The notes: generated by a model from the letters alone, not told the origin. A DNA stretch of 50,611 bases from DATAXV01 sp036272915 (GCA_036272915.1 DATAXV010000093.1:1-50611); one strand, 5' to 3'; counted from the first letter of the stretch, positions 32,166-40,482 are shown. A program made the numbers and translations.

Positions 32166-33236
32166 TCAGTGGATGACGACGTCGGCCGGGTTCATCGGCA
32201 GCTTGACCGGCTGACGGGTCTTCTCGGACAGGTAGATGGCCTGGATGATCTCGATCGACTTGCGGCCGTCCTCGATGGTGACCGCGGGCGGCCGGTCCTC
32301 CATGATCGCGTGCAGGAAGTCCTGCAGCTGCAGGCGGTGGAAGTCGGGGAAGGCGGAGCCGCCGCGCTCGGTCTTCTCCCACTCGGCCCGCTGCTCCTCC
32401 TCGCCCTCGAAGGACCAGAGGTCGGTGTAGGCCTGCGAGCCCTCGGGCGATTCGCGGATGCCGACCGCCGCCCCCGATGTCCCGTGGATGGTGACGACGA
32501 ATCCGACCGGCGGGGTGAAGGTGCTCGCGCACTCGATCATGCCCAGCGCCCCGCTGGCGAAGGCGATGGTGGCGACCGTCGTGTCCTCGACCTCGATGTA
32601 GTCGCCGTGGAGCAGGGTCGACCAGCGGCCGTAGACCTCGACCGCCGGGCCCATGTACCACTGCATCAGATCGACGATGTGGACGGCCTGGTTCATGAGC
32701 ACGCCGCCGCCCTCGGTTCCCCACTTGCCGCGCCACTCGTCGTGGTCGAAGTAGGCCCGGTCGCGGTGGATGCGGGCGATGCACTCGGACAGGGTCAGCT
32801 TGCCCAGGCGCCCGTCGTCGATCGCGTTGCGGATCCGCTGGGCGGCCGGGTAGAAGCGGCGCTGGAAGATGCACGCGGCCCTGGTGTTGGCCTTGGTCGT
32901 CGCCGCGATCATCCGGTCCGCCTCGAGCAGGCTGGGGGTCAGTGGCTTCTCGACGATGGTGTGGATCCCCGCCTCGGCGGCGGCGATCACGAGCGGCGCG
33001 TGGGCCGGGTGGGGGGTGCAGATGGTGACCGCGTCGACCTCGCCGCTCTTGAAGAGCTCGTCCGCGTCCGTGAAGACCCGGGGGACGTTGTGGTCCTCGG
33101 CCATCTTCTTGGCCCGCTCCTCGACGACGTCGCAGCAGGCCACGAACTCGGCCTCCGGCAGCGCCGACAGCCCGTCGGCGTGGCGCCGGGCGATGCCGCC
33201 GCAGCCGACCAACCCGATCCGGACCTTCTCGCTCAT
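32166..33236 (-). CDS. Gfo/Idh/MocA family oxidoreductase
   Basis: 356 aa, only distantly similar to its neighbour at 31118. Rossmann motif VGCGGIARRHADGL (residues 10-23), catalytic EKP (96-98, IVEKPLTPS), and the C-terminal GVLMNQAVHIVDLMQWYMG, where H and D align with the family's catalytic pair. It is transcribed with the upstream sugar isomerase gene (33364-34305, same strand, 127-base gap containing a tandem repeat). The likely role is NAD-dependent oxidation of a sugar or inositol intermediate. Confidence 0.88.
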   Translation of the reverse strand: MSEKVRIGLVGCGGIARRHADGLSALPEAEFVACCDVVEERAKKMAEDHNVPRVFTDADELFKSGEVDAVTICTPHPAHAPLVIAAAEAGIHTIVEKPLTPSLLEADRMIAATTKANTRAACIFQRRFYPAAQRIRNAIDDGRLGKLTLSECIARIHRDRAYFDHDEWRGKWGTEGGGVLMNQAVHIVDLMQWYMGPAVEVYGRWSTLLHGDYIEVEDTTVATIAFASGALGMIECASTFTPPVGFVVTIHGTSGAAVGIRESPEGSQAYTDLWSFEGEEEQRAEWEKTERGGSAFPDFHRLQLQDFLHAIMEDRPPAVTIEDGRKSIEIIQAIYLSEKTRQPVKLPMNPADVVIH

Positions 33237-33273
33237 GCGCCTACTCCTCTACTTCTACTTCCCTTCCGAGGTC

Positions 33274-33337
33274 TGCGGTCATGTCGCCGGTTCCCCGCCC
33301 GGCACTGCGGTCATGTCGCCGGTTCCCCGCCCGGCAC
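33274..33337. repeat. Perfect tandem duplication, 2 x 32 bases
   Basis: The unit beginning TGCGGTCATGTCGCC and ending GCCCGGCAC occurs at 33274-33305 and again, without mismatch, at 33306-33337. It lies between the isomerase stop and the Gfo/Idh start in their shared operon gap. Perfect identity points to a recent slippage or an actively varying site. Confidence 0.9.
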
Positions 33338-33363
33338 GCGGCTGGTGGACGCCACCCACCTCC

Positions 33364-34305
33364 TCAGCCCCGAACCTCGGGCAGGAGCAGGCGGCGCAGG
33401 TGAGCGATCGAGTAGCCGACGCCGGGCAGCCCGTGCAGCACCGGATCCTCGTTCTCGATCGCGATCGCGTAGTCGTAGCCGATCTCGCGCAGCGAGGACA
33501 GGATCGCCGCCCAGTCGAGGGCGCCCAGCCCGGGCAGCCGGTAGCGCCACCAGCCGCTGCCCGTGACGCCCTGCTTGGCGAGCACCTCGGTCAGGATCTC
33601 GGCGTCCTTGCCGTCCACGTGGTGGACGCGCTCGCGGTAGGTGCGGATGACGTTGGGCACGTCCGGGACCCCCAGCCAGTAGAGGTGGGAGGGGTCGAAG
33701 CTGAGCCCGATGGCAGGGTTGGGCACGGCGTCGAAGATCCGGTCCCAGAGGTCCGGCGAGTGGGCGATGTTGCCCTCGCCGCCGCCGCGGGGAGCGGTCT
33801 CCAGCGCGATCTTGACGCCACGCTCCTCGGCGTAGGCCGAGAGCGGGGTGAAGACCTTGCGGAACACCTCGACCACCTCGTTGACCCGGTTGCTGGGGTG
33901 GTTGGGGGAGACGCCGGGCATGCCCCAGAAGTGCATCCCGCAGGGCGAGCCGCCGTAGGTGACGATCACGCCGACGCCGAGCTTGACGCAGGCGTCGATG
34001 GCCTTGCGGAAGTAGTCGGAGAGCTCGGCGCGGGTGCCCTCGTCGGCGTTGAGCAGGTTCAGCATCGGGGCCAGGGCGGTGATCGCGACGCCGTGCCGGT
34101 CGAGGACCTCCTGGATCTCGCCGGTCTCGCCCCGGACCAGGGCGTCGGTGTCGAGGTGACCGCCGAAGGAGGCGCCCTCGATGGGTCGGAACTTCGGGCC
34201 CAGGTTGACCTCGATGCCGTCCGCGCCGATCTCCGACGCCCTGGCCACCAGCCTGGCTAAGGGCATGGGCTCTATCCCAACCAGAGATGCGAATGCGAGC
34301 TGCAT
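33364..34305 (-). CDS. Sugar phosphate isomerase/epimerase (xylose isomerase-like TIM barrel)
   Basis: 313 aa from the ATG at 34305, with AGGAGG six bases upstream; the preceding TTG is less likely. The AP-endonuclease-2/IolE fold is shown by four metal-ligand segments: E in VKIALETAPR, D and H in GLSFDPSHLYWLG, H in RVHHVDGKDA, and E in YAIAIENEDP. Proteins of this family isomerise or dehydrate keto-sugars or inosose. It is transcribed with the Gfo/Idh gene downstream, the usual pairing in inositol-like and rare-sugar pathways. Confidence 0.88.
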   Translation of the reverse strand: MQLAFASLVGIEPMPLARLVARASEIGADGIEVNLGPKFRPIEGASFGGHLDTDALVRGETGEIQEVLDRHGVAITALAPMLNLLNADEGTRAELSDYFRKAIDACVKLGVGVIVTYGGSPCGMHFWGMPGVSPNHPSNRVNEVVEVFRKVFTPLSAYAEERGVKIALETAPRGGGEGNIAHSPDLWDRIFDAVPNPAIGLSFDPSHLYWLGVPDVPNVIRTYRERVHHVDGKDAEILTEVLAKQGVTGSGWWRYRLPGLGALDWAAILSSLREIGYDYAIAIENEDPVLHGLPGVGYSIAHLRRLLLPEVRG

Positions 34306-34517
34306 CAAGTCCTCCTACACTCCCGGCCGCCGCTCCACCACGCCGGTTCGGGAGAGGGCCCCTCGGGAGGCCGGGACCGATCCGTCGAGGTCGGGCTCCG
34401 CCCGGGTCTGACTGGTCAACGTCGATCCGCCCGGCGCCGTCGTGCCCCGTCCTTCGTCTCCCCGACGCGACACCACAGCATGTCCTAACAAAACGTACGT
34501 CATCGGCAAAGCCGGCG

Positions 34518-35051
34518 TCACGGACGCGATCCGGGCAGCGCCGCGCGAAGGCGAGCGATGTCCTCCTCGTCCTTCCGGCGCCGGGGGAAGCGAGGGACCC
34601 AGACCGGCATCATCCGCTTGATCTCGATTTGGGCCTGGGCGCTGATGACACGGCAGGAGATCGTTCCGATCTGGCCCTCGCCGCCCTCCAGCATGCCTTG
34701 GACCCAGCGCTCGCCAGCGGCGGGTCCGCCGGCGACGACGACGGTACCCGCGGCGTCTCTCGCCAGCCAGGCGAAACTGAGTTCGACGCCATCCCTGACC
34801 AGGTCAAGCTGCTGCTCCGGCGGCGGGCCGAGCACGGTCCGGTGGCCGAGCTCGGCAAGCGCCGCGCCAAGCGCTGCGGCGTCGTCCGCCCAGGCGAACC
34901 AGTCGACATCCTCGTGGTCGCGAGTTACCCTGCCCAGGTAGAAGTCCATCGCCCAGCCGCCGCGCAGCCAGACCTCGATGCCGAGGCGGGCGGAGACCGC
35001 GCGGACCTCGCCGATGACGGCCAGCTGGCGGCGGATCGCGGCCTCGTCCAT
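34518..35051 (-). CDS. ANT-like nucleotidyltransferase (aminoglycoside/lincosamide adenylyltransferase fold)
   Basis: 177 aa from the ATG at 35051. Signature IEVWLRGGWAMDFYLGRVTRDHEDVDWF (about residues 25-52) is the G-G-W and D-x-D core of the ANT(2'')/LinB-type transferase fold. HEDVDW provides the metal aspartates. The end is basic (WVPRFPRRRKDEEDIARL), as in that family. Whether it modifies an antibiotic or another substrate is unknown. It is divergent from a GNAT gene across only 42 bases. Its TACAGT -10 (35059-35064, minus) is seven bases before the ATG, predicting a leaderless transcript. Confidence 0.8.
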   Translation of the reverse strand: MDEAAIRRQLAVIGEVRAVSARLGIEVWLRGGWAMDFYLGRVTRDHEDVDWFAWADDAAALGAALAELGHRTVLGPPPEQQLDLVRDGVELSFAWLARDAAGTVVVAGGPAAGERWVQGMLEGGEGQIGTISCRVISAQAQIEIKRMMPVWVPRFPRRRKDEEDIARLRAALPGSRP

Positions 35052-35058
35052 CCATCGG

Positions 35059-35086
35059 ACTGTAGGCCGCCGGCCGGGCGTAGATT
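35059..35086. promoter_or_regulatory. Back-to-back leaderless promoters
   Basis: On the minus strand TACAGT (35064-35059) is followed by seven bases and the ATG at 35051. On the plus strand TAGATT (35081-35086) is followed by seven bases and the ATG at 35094. Neither gene has a Shine-Dalgarno sequence, so both are best read as leaderless. The 42-base gap must hold both promoters. Confidence 0.5.
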
Positions 35087-35093
35087 CCCCCCG

Positions 35094-35618
35094 ATGGCGG
35101 AGTTCGCCCGCTACCGGCCACGCCGCCGGGCCTCGGGCGCCGGGTCGATCGATGTCCGCGTCGCCGAGACCGGCGACGCCGGCGCCATCGCCGCCATCCA
35201 CGCCGGCCGCGAGGGTGTCGAGATCGAGGTGAGCCGCCGGCGTGTTGACGGCTGGCTCGCCTCCCCCGGCTCCGTGGTCCTGGTCGGCGAGGTGTCGGGC
35301 ACGGTCGCCGCCTACGGCCGCGCGGCGCGGCTGGAGGGGGAGGGATGTCCTGAGGGCTGGTACCTGGCCGGCCTCGTCGTGAGCCCCCGGTTCCGCCGGC
35401 ACGGCATCGGCAGAGCGCTGACCATCGCCCGCCTGGAGCTGGTCGCCGAGCGCGCCGACGAGGCCTTCTACTTCGCCAACGAGCGCAACCGGGCGACCAT
35501 CGACCTCCACTCCGCCCTCGGCTTCTCGGAGCTGACCAGGGAGTTCACCGTCCCCGGCGTCAGCTTCGAGGGCGGCGCCGGGATCCTCTTCCGCATCGAC
35601 CTCGACCGGCGGGCCTGA
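35094..35618 (+). CDS. GNAT family N-acetyltransferase
   Basis: 174 aa from the ATG at 35094, fixed by the -10 seven bases upstream. GCN5-type fold: the acetyl-CoA binding motif A is GLVVSPRFRRHGIGRAL (R-x-x-G-I-G), and the C-terminal motif B region has FYFANERNRATIDLHSALGF. An acyl-CoA-dependent N-acetyltransferase is clear; the acceptor is unknown. Its divergence from an ANT-like gene invites a guess at an antibiotic-modifying pair, but nothing in the sequence proves that. Confidence 0.85.
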   Translation: MAEFARYRPRRRASGAGSIDVRVAETGDAGAIAAIHAGREGVEIEVSRRRVDGWLASPGSVVLVGEVSGTVAAYGRAARLEGEGCPEGWYLAGLVVSPRFRRHGIGRALTIARLELVAERADEAFYFANERNRATIDLHSALGFSELTREFTVPGVSFEGGAGILFRIDLDRRA

Positions 35619-35624
35619 TCCGCC

Positions 35625-36047
35625 TCAGTCGATGCAGAACTCGTCGCCCTCGGGGTCCTGCATCACTGCGAAGTAGTCGGTCACGTCCTCCTCGGTGCGC
35701 AGATGCCTCGCACCCAGGGCGACCAGCCGCCTGGCCTCGGCGTCGACCACCCTCCGGCGCTCGCCGGCCGGTCTCCCCGCCGAGAGGTGGACGTCGAGGT
35801 GGACGCGGTTCTTGGTGGTCTTCGGCTCGGGCACCCGGTGGAAGAGGAGGTCGGGCCCCACCCCGGCCGGGTCCGAGATCCGGCTCCAGCGCTCGCCGGA
35901 GGCGCCGCCGACGGCGGCGGAGAACTCGGCCCAGGTGGCGAAGCCGCCGGGCGGACGGGTCGGCCGGTAGCCGAGCACCTCCGCCCAGAAGGCGGTCAGG
36001 TGCTCGGGATCACCGCAATCGATCGCGATCTGAACCCTGGGAGCCAT
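35625..36047 (-). CDS. VOC superfamily protein (glyoxalase-like domain)
   Basis: 140 aa single VOC module of the Glyoxalase_6 type. It starts VQIAIDCGDPEHLTAFWAEVLGY, and its middle has RVHLDVHLS. It ends VMQDPEGDEFCID, where the final E is the usual metal position. Such proteins include bleomycin-binding and dioxygenase-like members; a specific role cannot be assigned. ATG at 36047 has a GAGGATGTGGAG purine stretch before it. It lies 12 bases beyond the end of the TetR gene upstream on the same strand, so both are probably transcribed together. Confidence 0.85.
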   Translation of the reverse strand: MAPRVQIAIDCGDPEHLTAFWAEVLGYRPTRPPGGFATWAEFSAAVGGASGERWSRISDPAGVGPDLLFHRVPEPKTTKNRVHLDVHLSAGRPAGERRRVVDAEARRLVALGARHLRTEEDVTDYFAVMQDPEGDEFCID

Positions 36048-36059
36048 GGCTCCACATCC

Positions 36060-36725
36060 TCATCGATCGGACGCGCCGCGCGCCAGAGGGGATCGTGGAT
36101 CGGCTCCCCCCAGGCCTCCGTGGAGCAGCGCGGTGACGGTGTCGACGATCTCGTCGTCGGAGATCCCGGCGGCGCCCGATCCGAGGGTGGCGTAGGCGAG
36201 CATCGAGAGCAACGCCCCGATCGCGGCGGCGACCAGGGTGGGGTCGCCGGGGAGCCGGCGGCCGCGCTCGCGCATCCGCTCCAGGTCCCGGCTGAGCATC
36301 CTCGTGTCCTCGACCAGGCGGTGCCAGGGCGCGTCCGAGGCCGGCCCCTGGGCGAGGCCGGACTCGAGCACGGCGGTGACCACCGGCAGGTTGTCCCGCA
36401 TCACCCCCCAGGCGGTGGCGACGTGGTCGCGCAGCTGGGCGCGGTCGGCCAGGTCGTGGCCGGCGGGACCGGCCGGCTCGATGCGCTCGTGGCCCTGCCC
36501 GTGGAGGTCGGCGAGGAGGGCCTGCAGGAGCTCCTCCTTGTCGGCGAAGTGGTCGTAGAAGGACCCGGTCGCCCTTCCGGCGCCGGCGGTGATGTCGGTG
36601 ATCTTGGTGTTGAGGTAGCCGCGCTCGACGAACTGCCGGCGGGCGGCCTCCTTCAGCGCCTCCCTCGTCTCCGCCGAGGCCCTCGCCCGGCGGCCCTCCG
36701 CTCGATCGCTTGACCTGGAGCTCAC
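36060..36725 (-). CDS. TetR family transcriptional regulator
   Basis: 221 aa from GTG at 36725. A -10 TATACT (36737-36732, minus) ends six bases before this codon, so the mRNA looks leaderless; an ATG at 36749 would lie upstream of that promoter and inside the operator. HTH: LKEAARRQFVERGYLNTKITDITAGAGRATGSFYDHFADKEELLQALL. The C-terminal helical domain is typical of TetR_C-type ligand binders. It is divergent from an FAD monooxygenase, with two TTCAnTGAA-like boxes between, and is expected to repress that gene. Confidence 0.87.
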   Translation of the reverse strand: MSSRSSDRAEGRRARASAETREALKEAARRQFVERGYLNTKITDITAGAGRATGSFYDHFADKEELLQALLADLHGQGHERIEPAGPAGHDLADRAQLRDHVATAWGVMRDNLPVVTAVLESGLAQGPASDAPWHRLVEDTRMLSRDLERMRERGRRLPGDPTLVAAAIGALLSMLAYATLGSGAAGISDDEIVDTVTALLHGGLGGADPRSPLARGASDR

Positions 36726-36747
36726 CACCTCAGTATAGTGACGATCC

Positions 36748-36772
36748 ATTCAGTGAATATTAATTCGGTGAA
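36748..36772. promoter_or_regulatory. Paired operator boxes between TetR and the FAD monooxygenase
   Basis: ATTCAGTGAA (36748-36757) and ATTCGGTGAA (36763-36772) are near-identical direct copies, 15 bases apart. The first is itself palindromic (TTCA-G-TGAA). They overlap the region just upstream of the TetR -10 and the monooxygenase start. Confidence 0.55.
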
Positions 36773-36793
36773 CTCATGTTCAGGGAGGTTCTC

Positions 36794-37936
36794 GTGCGAG
36801 TGGTCGTGATCGGTGGTGGCATCGCCGGATCGGCGTGCGCGATCGGGCTGCGCCGGATCGGCGCGGAGGTGACGGTGTACGAGGCCCATCCGGATCCGTC
36901 CGGGCCGGTCGGCTCCTTCCTGAGCCTGGCCGTCAACGGGCTGCGCGGGCTGGACGCGCTCGGCTGCCTGGACCCGGTCCGTCGCGCCGGCTTCGCCGTC
37001 GAGCGCCAGCGCATGTGGTCGGGAGGGGGGAGGCTGCTGGCCGACGTGCCCCGGGGCCGGGCGGAGGGCGACCCGATGCGAAGCGTCACCCTGATGCGGG
37101 GCGATCTGGTCGCGGCGCTGCGGGCCGAGGCGCTGCGGTCGGGCGCGCGGATCGAGACCGGAACGCGGCTCGACCAGGATCCGCCGGACGCCGACCTGGT
37201 CGTCGGCGCCGACGGCATCCGGTCGGCCATGCGGCGCCGCCTCGACCCGGGCTCGCCCGAGCCCGCGTACGCCGGCATCCACAGCATCTCCGGGGTCTCG
37301 GCCGGGGCTGGTCAGGAGGGCGGCGTATTCAACATGGTGCTGGGCGGGAGCGGGGCCTTCATCCACCTCGCCGCGCCCGACGGGTCGGTCTGGTGGTCGG
37401 CCCAGGTCGCCGCCGCCGAGGCCCCCGACCCCCGAGGTCTCGGCCTCGACGATGCGATCGCCTGCTTCGCCGCCGAGCCCGGCCCGAGCGCCGTCCTCGG
37501 CGCCGCCCGCACCGTGCACGGGGCGACGCTGCACCACGTGCTGGCCCCCATCGCCCGGCGCCACGACGGCCGCGCCGTCCTCATCGGCGACGCCGCCCAC
37601 CCGGTCGGTGCCGGGCAGGGGGCCTCGATGGCGATCGAGGACGCCGTGATCCTGGCCCGGGAGCTGCATCGCCGGGCGTCGGTCGCCGAGGCGCTGGACT
37701 CGTTCGACGGCCTCCGCCAGCGGCGGCTGGCGAAGGTGGTCAGGAACGCCGCCCAGAATCGGCAGGCCAAGACCGCCGGCCCGGTCCAGGCGGCCCTGCG
37801 CAACCTGATGATGCCGGTCTTCTTTCCCCTCGTCTATCCCCGCGCTACGGCATGGCTCTACCGCTTCGACGTGGGCCGGCTGCCGGCGCCGGATGGCTCG
37901 GCCTCGGATAGTACGACCGTGCAACTGTCCACATAA
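36794..37936 (+). CDS. FAD-dependent monooxygenase (PHBH/UbiH-like)
   Basis: 380 aa from GTG at 36794, with AGGGAGG five bases upstream; the ATG at 36776 is a weaker choice. It is a single-domain aromatic hydroxylase-type flavoprotein: dinucleotide motif VVVIGGGIAGSACA at the N-terminus, the ADLVVGADGIRS region (DG motif), and the FAD-ribityl motif VLIGDAAHPVGAGQGASMAIEDA. Members hydroxylate or epoxidise aromatic or lipophilic compounds with NAD(P)H and O2. Flanked by a divergent TetR and a co-directional MarR, it looks like an inducible detoxification or degradation gene. Confidence 0.88.
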   Translation: MRVVVIGGGIAGSACAIGLRRIGAEVTVYEAHPDPSGPVGSFLSLAVNGLRGLDALGCLDPVRRAGFAVERQRMWSGGGRLLADVPRGRAEGDPMRSVTLMRGDLVAALRAEALRSGARIETGTRLDQDPPDADLVVGADGIRSAMRRRLDPGSPEPAYAGIHSISGVSAGAGQEGGVFNMVLGGSGAFIHLAAPDGSVWWSAQVAAAEAPDPRGLGLDDAIACFAAEPGPSAVLGAARTVHGATLHHVLAPIARRHDGRAVLIGDAAHPVGAGQGASMAIEDAVILARELHRRASVAEALDSFDGLRQRRLAKVVRNAAQNRQAKTAGPVQAALRNLMMPVFFPLVYPRATAWLYRFDVGRLPAPDGSASDSTTVQLST

Positions 37937-37939
37937 ACT
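37934..37939 (+). promoter_or_regulatory. -10 of the leaderless MarR gene
   Basis: TAAACT overlaps the TAA stop of the monooxygenase gene and ends six bases before the MarR GTG. No ribosome site lies in the gap. The arrangement predicts a separate leaderless MarR transcript. Confidence 0.45.
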
Positions 37940-37945
37940 ACGGAC

Positions 37946-38473
37946 GTGCAGGACGCCGCGGCCGAGGAGGAGAGGGACGCCGTCGACCTCATCCTCGACC
38001 AGTGGCGGCGGGAGCGGCCCGACCTCGACCTCTCGGCGATGGGGGTCTTCGGGCGCCTGGCCCAGCTGACCCTGGTCCTGGGCCCGGTGACGGAGCGGAT
38101 CTTCGCCCGCCATGGCCTCCGCGGCGGCGAGTTCGACGTCCTCGCCGCGCTGCGGCGCGCCGGACCTCCCTACACGCTGATCCCGTCCAGCCTCTCGGCG
38201 ATGCTGATGATGTCGCGGGCGGGCATGACCAACCGGCTCGACCGCCTCGAGGCCGCGGGCCTGGTCGAGCGCAGCCTCGACCCCGCCGACCGTCGCAGCT
38301 TTCGGATCACGCTCACCGACCGGGGCAGAGAGGTGGTGGACGCGGCGCTCACCGACCACGCCGCCAACCTGGCCCGCATCATCGCCTGCCTCGACCCCGA
38401 CGAGGCGGAGACGCTCAGCGCCTCCCTGCGCACCCTCCTCCACGTGATCGGCCGCTCTCAGCTTCCGACCTGA
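37946..38473 (+). CDS. MarR family transcriptional regulator
   Basis: 175 aa from GTG at 37946. Winged helix of MarR proteins: LRGGEFDVLAALRRAG, then LSAMLMMSRAGMTNRLDRLEAAGLVERSLDPADRRSFRITLTDRGREVV. The last is the recognition helix followed by the DxRxxxxxLT wing. It would form a dimer that senses an aromatic or oxidative signal. It follows the monooxygenase by nine bases, so it may control that gene or be induced with it. A terminator follows at 38572. Confidence 0.92.
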   Translation: MQDAAAEEERDAVDLILDQWRRERPDLDLSAMGVFGRLAQLTLVLGPVTERIFARHGLRGGEFDVLAALRRAGPPYTLIPSSLSAMLMMSRAGMTNRLDRLEAAGLVERSLDPADRRSFRITLTDRGREVVDAALTDHAANLARIIACLDPDEAETLSASLRTLLHVIGRSQLPT

Positions 38474-38571
38474 CCCTTCCCGGGGAAAAGAGAAGGAAGG
38501 GGCGCCGGTTGCCCGACGCCCCGGGGGGAGAGATGTTGATTTTCAGTAGCACTACATGAAACGCTCAGCCG

Positions 38572-38597
38572 CCACAAAGGTTTTGTGGTTCTTTTGT
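38572..38597 (+). terminator. Intrinsic terminator after the MarR gene
   Basis: A perfect 7-bp stem CCACAAA/TTTGTGG with a three-base loop GGT, followed by TTCTTTTGT. A GC-rich inverted repeat GGGGCG/CGCCCC lies about 60 bases earlier. Confidence 0.8.
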
Positions 38598-38716
38598 CCC
38601 GGGGTGGGAGGGACATCCGCCACGCCTCGTGGTTGACCGCGTCCCGCCGCCGTTGCTTGAATGGACCTGGAGGGTCATCGGCCGCCACTCCGAGGCGGTC
38701 GCAGCAGGGAGGGAGC

Positions 38717-39823
38717 ATGGGGGAGCAGTCGAGACGGATCGCCGTCGCCCTGGCGGTGGCGGTGGCGGTCGTCGTCGCCACGGTCAGCCTCTCGTCGGTC
38801 GCCGCCGGAGCCTGGCCGGCGCCGCGCGGCGACGGCTTCATACGGGTCTGCGGCACCCAGCTCTGCCTGCAGGGACGGCCCTTCGTCATCCATGGGGCCA
38901 GTGCCTACGGGCAGTACGCCGACCCGGTCCAGGAGGTCGCACTGGCCCGCCGCGCCCATCTCGACGTGATCGAGCTGGTCGAGTTCGACACCCAGTACCA
39001 CGTGCTCTCCGACACCATGTCGGCGGCGACCTGGGACCGGCTCGACTGCTTCATCGCCGTCGCCGGCGCCGCCGGGCTGCACGTCGTCCTCAACCTGTCC
39101 GAATACGGGCAGTCGCTGGCGGCCGCCGGCCAGCCGCCGACCGCGGTCGACTGGGAGAGCTACCTGCGCTTCATCGCCGACCGGATCAACACGGTCACCG
39201 GCGTCCGCTACGCCGACGACCCGGCGATCGCCATGGTCGAGCTCTACGGCGAGATCGACGCCCCCGACTTCGGCGTCCCCACCGCCGGCACCACGGCCCA
39301 GATGACCGCGTACTTCCACCGCTCGCTGGCCGAGTGGCACGCGCTGGCGCCGAACATCCTGGCCAGCACCGGCGGCTTCTCCTACATCAACTACCCGGAC
39401 AGCCAGAGCGGCATCGACTGGCAGCAGATCGTCTCCGATCCCCTCGACACCGTCTGCGACGTCGAGGTGAACTCCTCGGCCGACCGCGACGTCAGCGTTC
39501 CCGAGCTCTCCTCCTACTGCCGCGGCCTGGGCAAGCCCTGGTTCCTGGCCGCCTGGAGCTCCTGCTACAACGACCAGCCCTGGGGCTCGGCCGACATCGA
39601 CGACTGGCCCAGCGACACGGCCATGGCCGCGCACGCCGAGGACATGGAGGAGATCGCCGCCGACCGGGACGTGACGCCGCCGGGCCCGGCCATGGCCCCG
39701 GTCGGGACCGACTTCTGGAACCTCGGCGACACGCCGGTGGTGGAGGGCACCTGCGACCTCGGCCCGCAGTTCCCGCTCACCTTCGACGTGGTCAGGCGGG
39801 CGGGCGCCGGGCTGGCCGGCTGA
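38717..39823 (+). CDS. Secreted GH5-like (cellulase/mannanase-fold) protein
   Basis: 368 aa. A signal peptide (residues 1-32, hydrophobic stretch AVALAVAVAVVVATVSL) is followed by a TIM-barrel domain with the beta-mannanase/GH5 layout: VCGTQLCLQGRPFVIHGASAYG, HLDVIELVEFDT, LHVVLNLSEYG. Then comes IAMVELYGEIDAP, where E179 stands at the acid/base place but the preceding Asn of the usual NE pair is Gly. LGKPWFLAAWSSC covers the expected nucleophile strand, where a clear Glu is lacking. It may have lost classical catalysis. Cysteine pairs suggest export. It is monocistronic, behind a strong terminator. Confidence 0.62.
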   Translation: MGEQSRRIAVALAVAVAVVVATVSLSSVAAGAWPAPRGDGFIRVCGTQLCLQGRPFVIHGASAYGQYADPVQEVALARRAHLDVIELVEFDTQYHVLSDTMSAATWDRLDCFIAVAGAAGLHVVLNLSEYGQSLAAAGQPPTAVDWESYLRFIADRINTVTGVRYADDPAIAMVELYGEIDAPDFGVPTAGTTAQMTAYFHRSLAEWHALAPNILASTGGFSYINYPDSQSGIDWQQIVSDPLDTVCDVEVNSSADRDVSVPELSSYCRGLGKPWFLAAWSSCYNDQPWGSADIDDWPSDTAMAAHAEDMEEIAADRDVTPPGPAMAPVGTDFWNLGDTPVVEGTCDLGPQFPLTFDVVRRAGAGLAG

Positions 39824-39833
39824 CCCCCCGGGA

Positions 39834-40424
39834 TCAGGCGCTGAGGCCCCGGGCCAGGGTCCGGGCCAGGTCCTCGGCGAAGGCGCCGTCGTCGCCGGCG
39901 ACCGCCTCGGGTCCGACGAAGCGGCGGAGGAAGGCGCGCTGGAAGCAGGCGCCGAGCAGCGCCATGGCCGCGGCGGCGGGGTCGGCCTCCGGCGCCAGCC
40001 GGCCCAGGTCCCGCTCCGCCGTCAGGTACTCGGCGACCAGGCGATTGCCGTGGTGGGGCCCGCCTCCCGCCTCGAGCACGGCGTTGCGGTGCCGGAGCAG
40101 GAGCTCCGACTCGGCGAAGAGGGCCGCGCTCAGGGGGATCGTGCGCTCGTAGAAGGGCAGGGCGACGCGGGCGAGGTCGGCGAGGTTGGCCTCGACGGTG
40201 GCCGTCCCGGCTCGGGCGGGGAGGTCCTTGACCGTCTCCACGAAGGGCGGCAGCTGCTCGCGGAGGACGGTAAGGAAGATCTCCTCCTTGTCCCGGAAGT
40301 GCTTGTAGAGGGCGGCCTCCGAGAGATGGGCGGCGCGGGCGATCTCCTTGGTCGTGGCCCTGGCCAGCCCCTGGGTCTCCATGACCCCGGCGGCGGCCTC
40401 GACGATGCGGTCGCGAGTGGTCAA
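39834..40424 (-). CDS. TetR/AcrR family transcriptional regulator
   Basis: 196 aa from TTG at 40424, with a GGAG site. HTH: RIVEAAAGVMETQGLARATTKEIARAAHLSEAALYKHFRDKEEIFLTVL, a textbook TetR motif. The rest is a helical ligand-binding domain. It is divergent from the deazaflavin-type nitroreductase gene at 40525, with two similar palindromes between, so it should repress that gene and itself. Confidence 0.9.
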   Translation of the reverse strand: MTTRDRIVEAAAGVMETQGLARATTKEIARAAHLSEAALYKHFRDKEEIFLTVLREQLPPFVETVKDLPARAGTATVEANLADLARVALPFYERTIPLSAALFAESELLLRHRNAVLEAGGGPHHGNRLVAEYLTAERDLGRLAPEADPAAAAMALLGACFQRAFLRRFVGPEAVAGDDGAFAEDLARTLARGLSA

Positions 40425-40447
40425 CGGCGTCTCCGCTTGACAGGTTT

Positions 40448-40482
40448 GTGAATGTTCACTAACGTGATTGGTAAATGCTTAC
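40448..40482. promoter_or_regulatory. Twin palindromic operators between TetR and nitroreductase genes
   Basis: GTGAATGTTCAC (40448-40459) and GTAAATGCTTAC (40471-40482) fit one consensus, GTRAATGYTYAC. They are spaced 23 bases centre to centre. This is the typical position and spacing for two TetR dimers. Confidence 0.65.

Noticed and set aside
32169..34260. Two long plus-strand frames (465 and 463 codons)
   Set aside because: Antisense to the Gfo/Idh and isomerase genes, which have complete family motifs.
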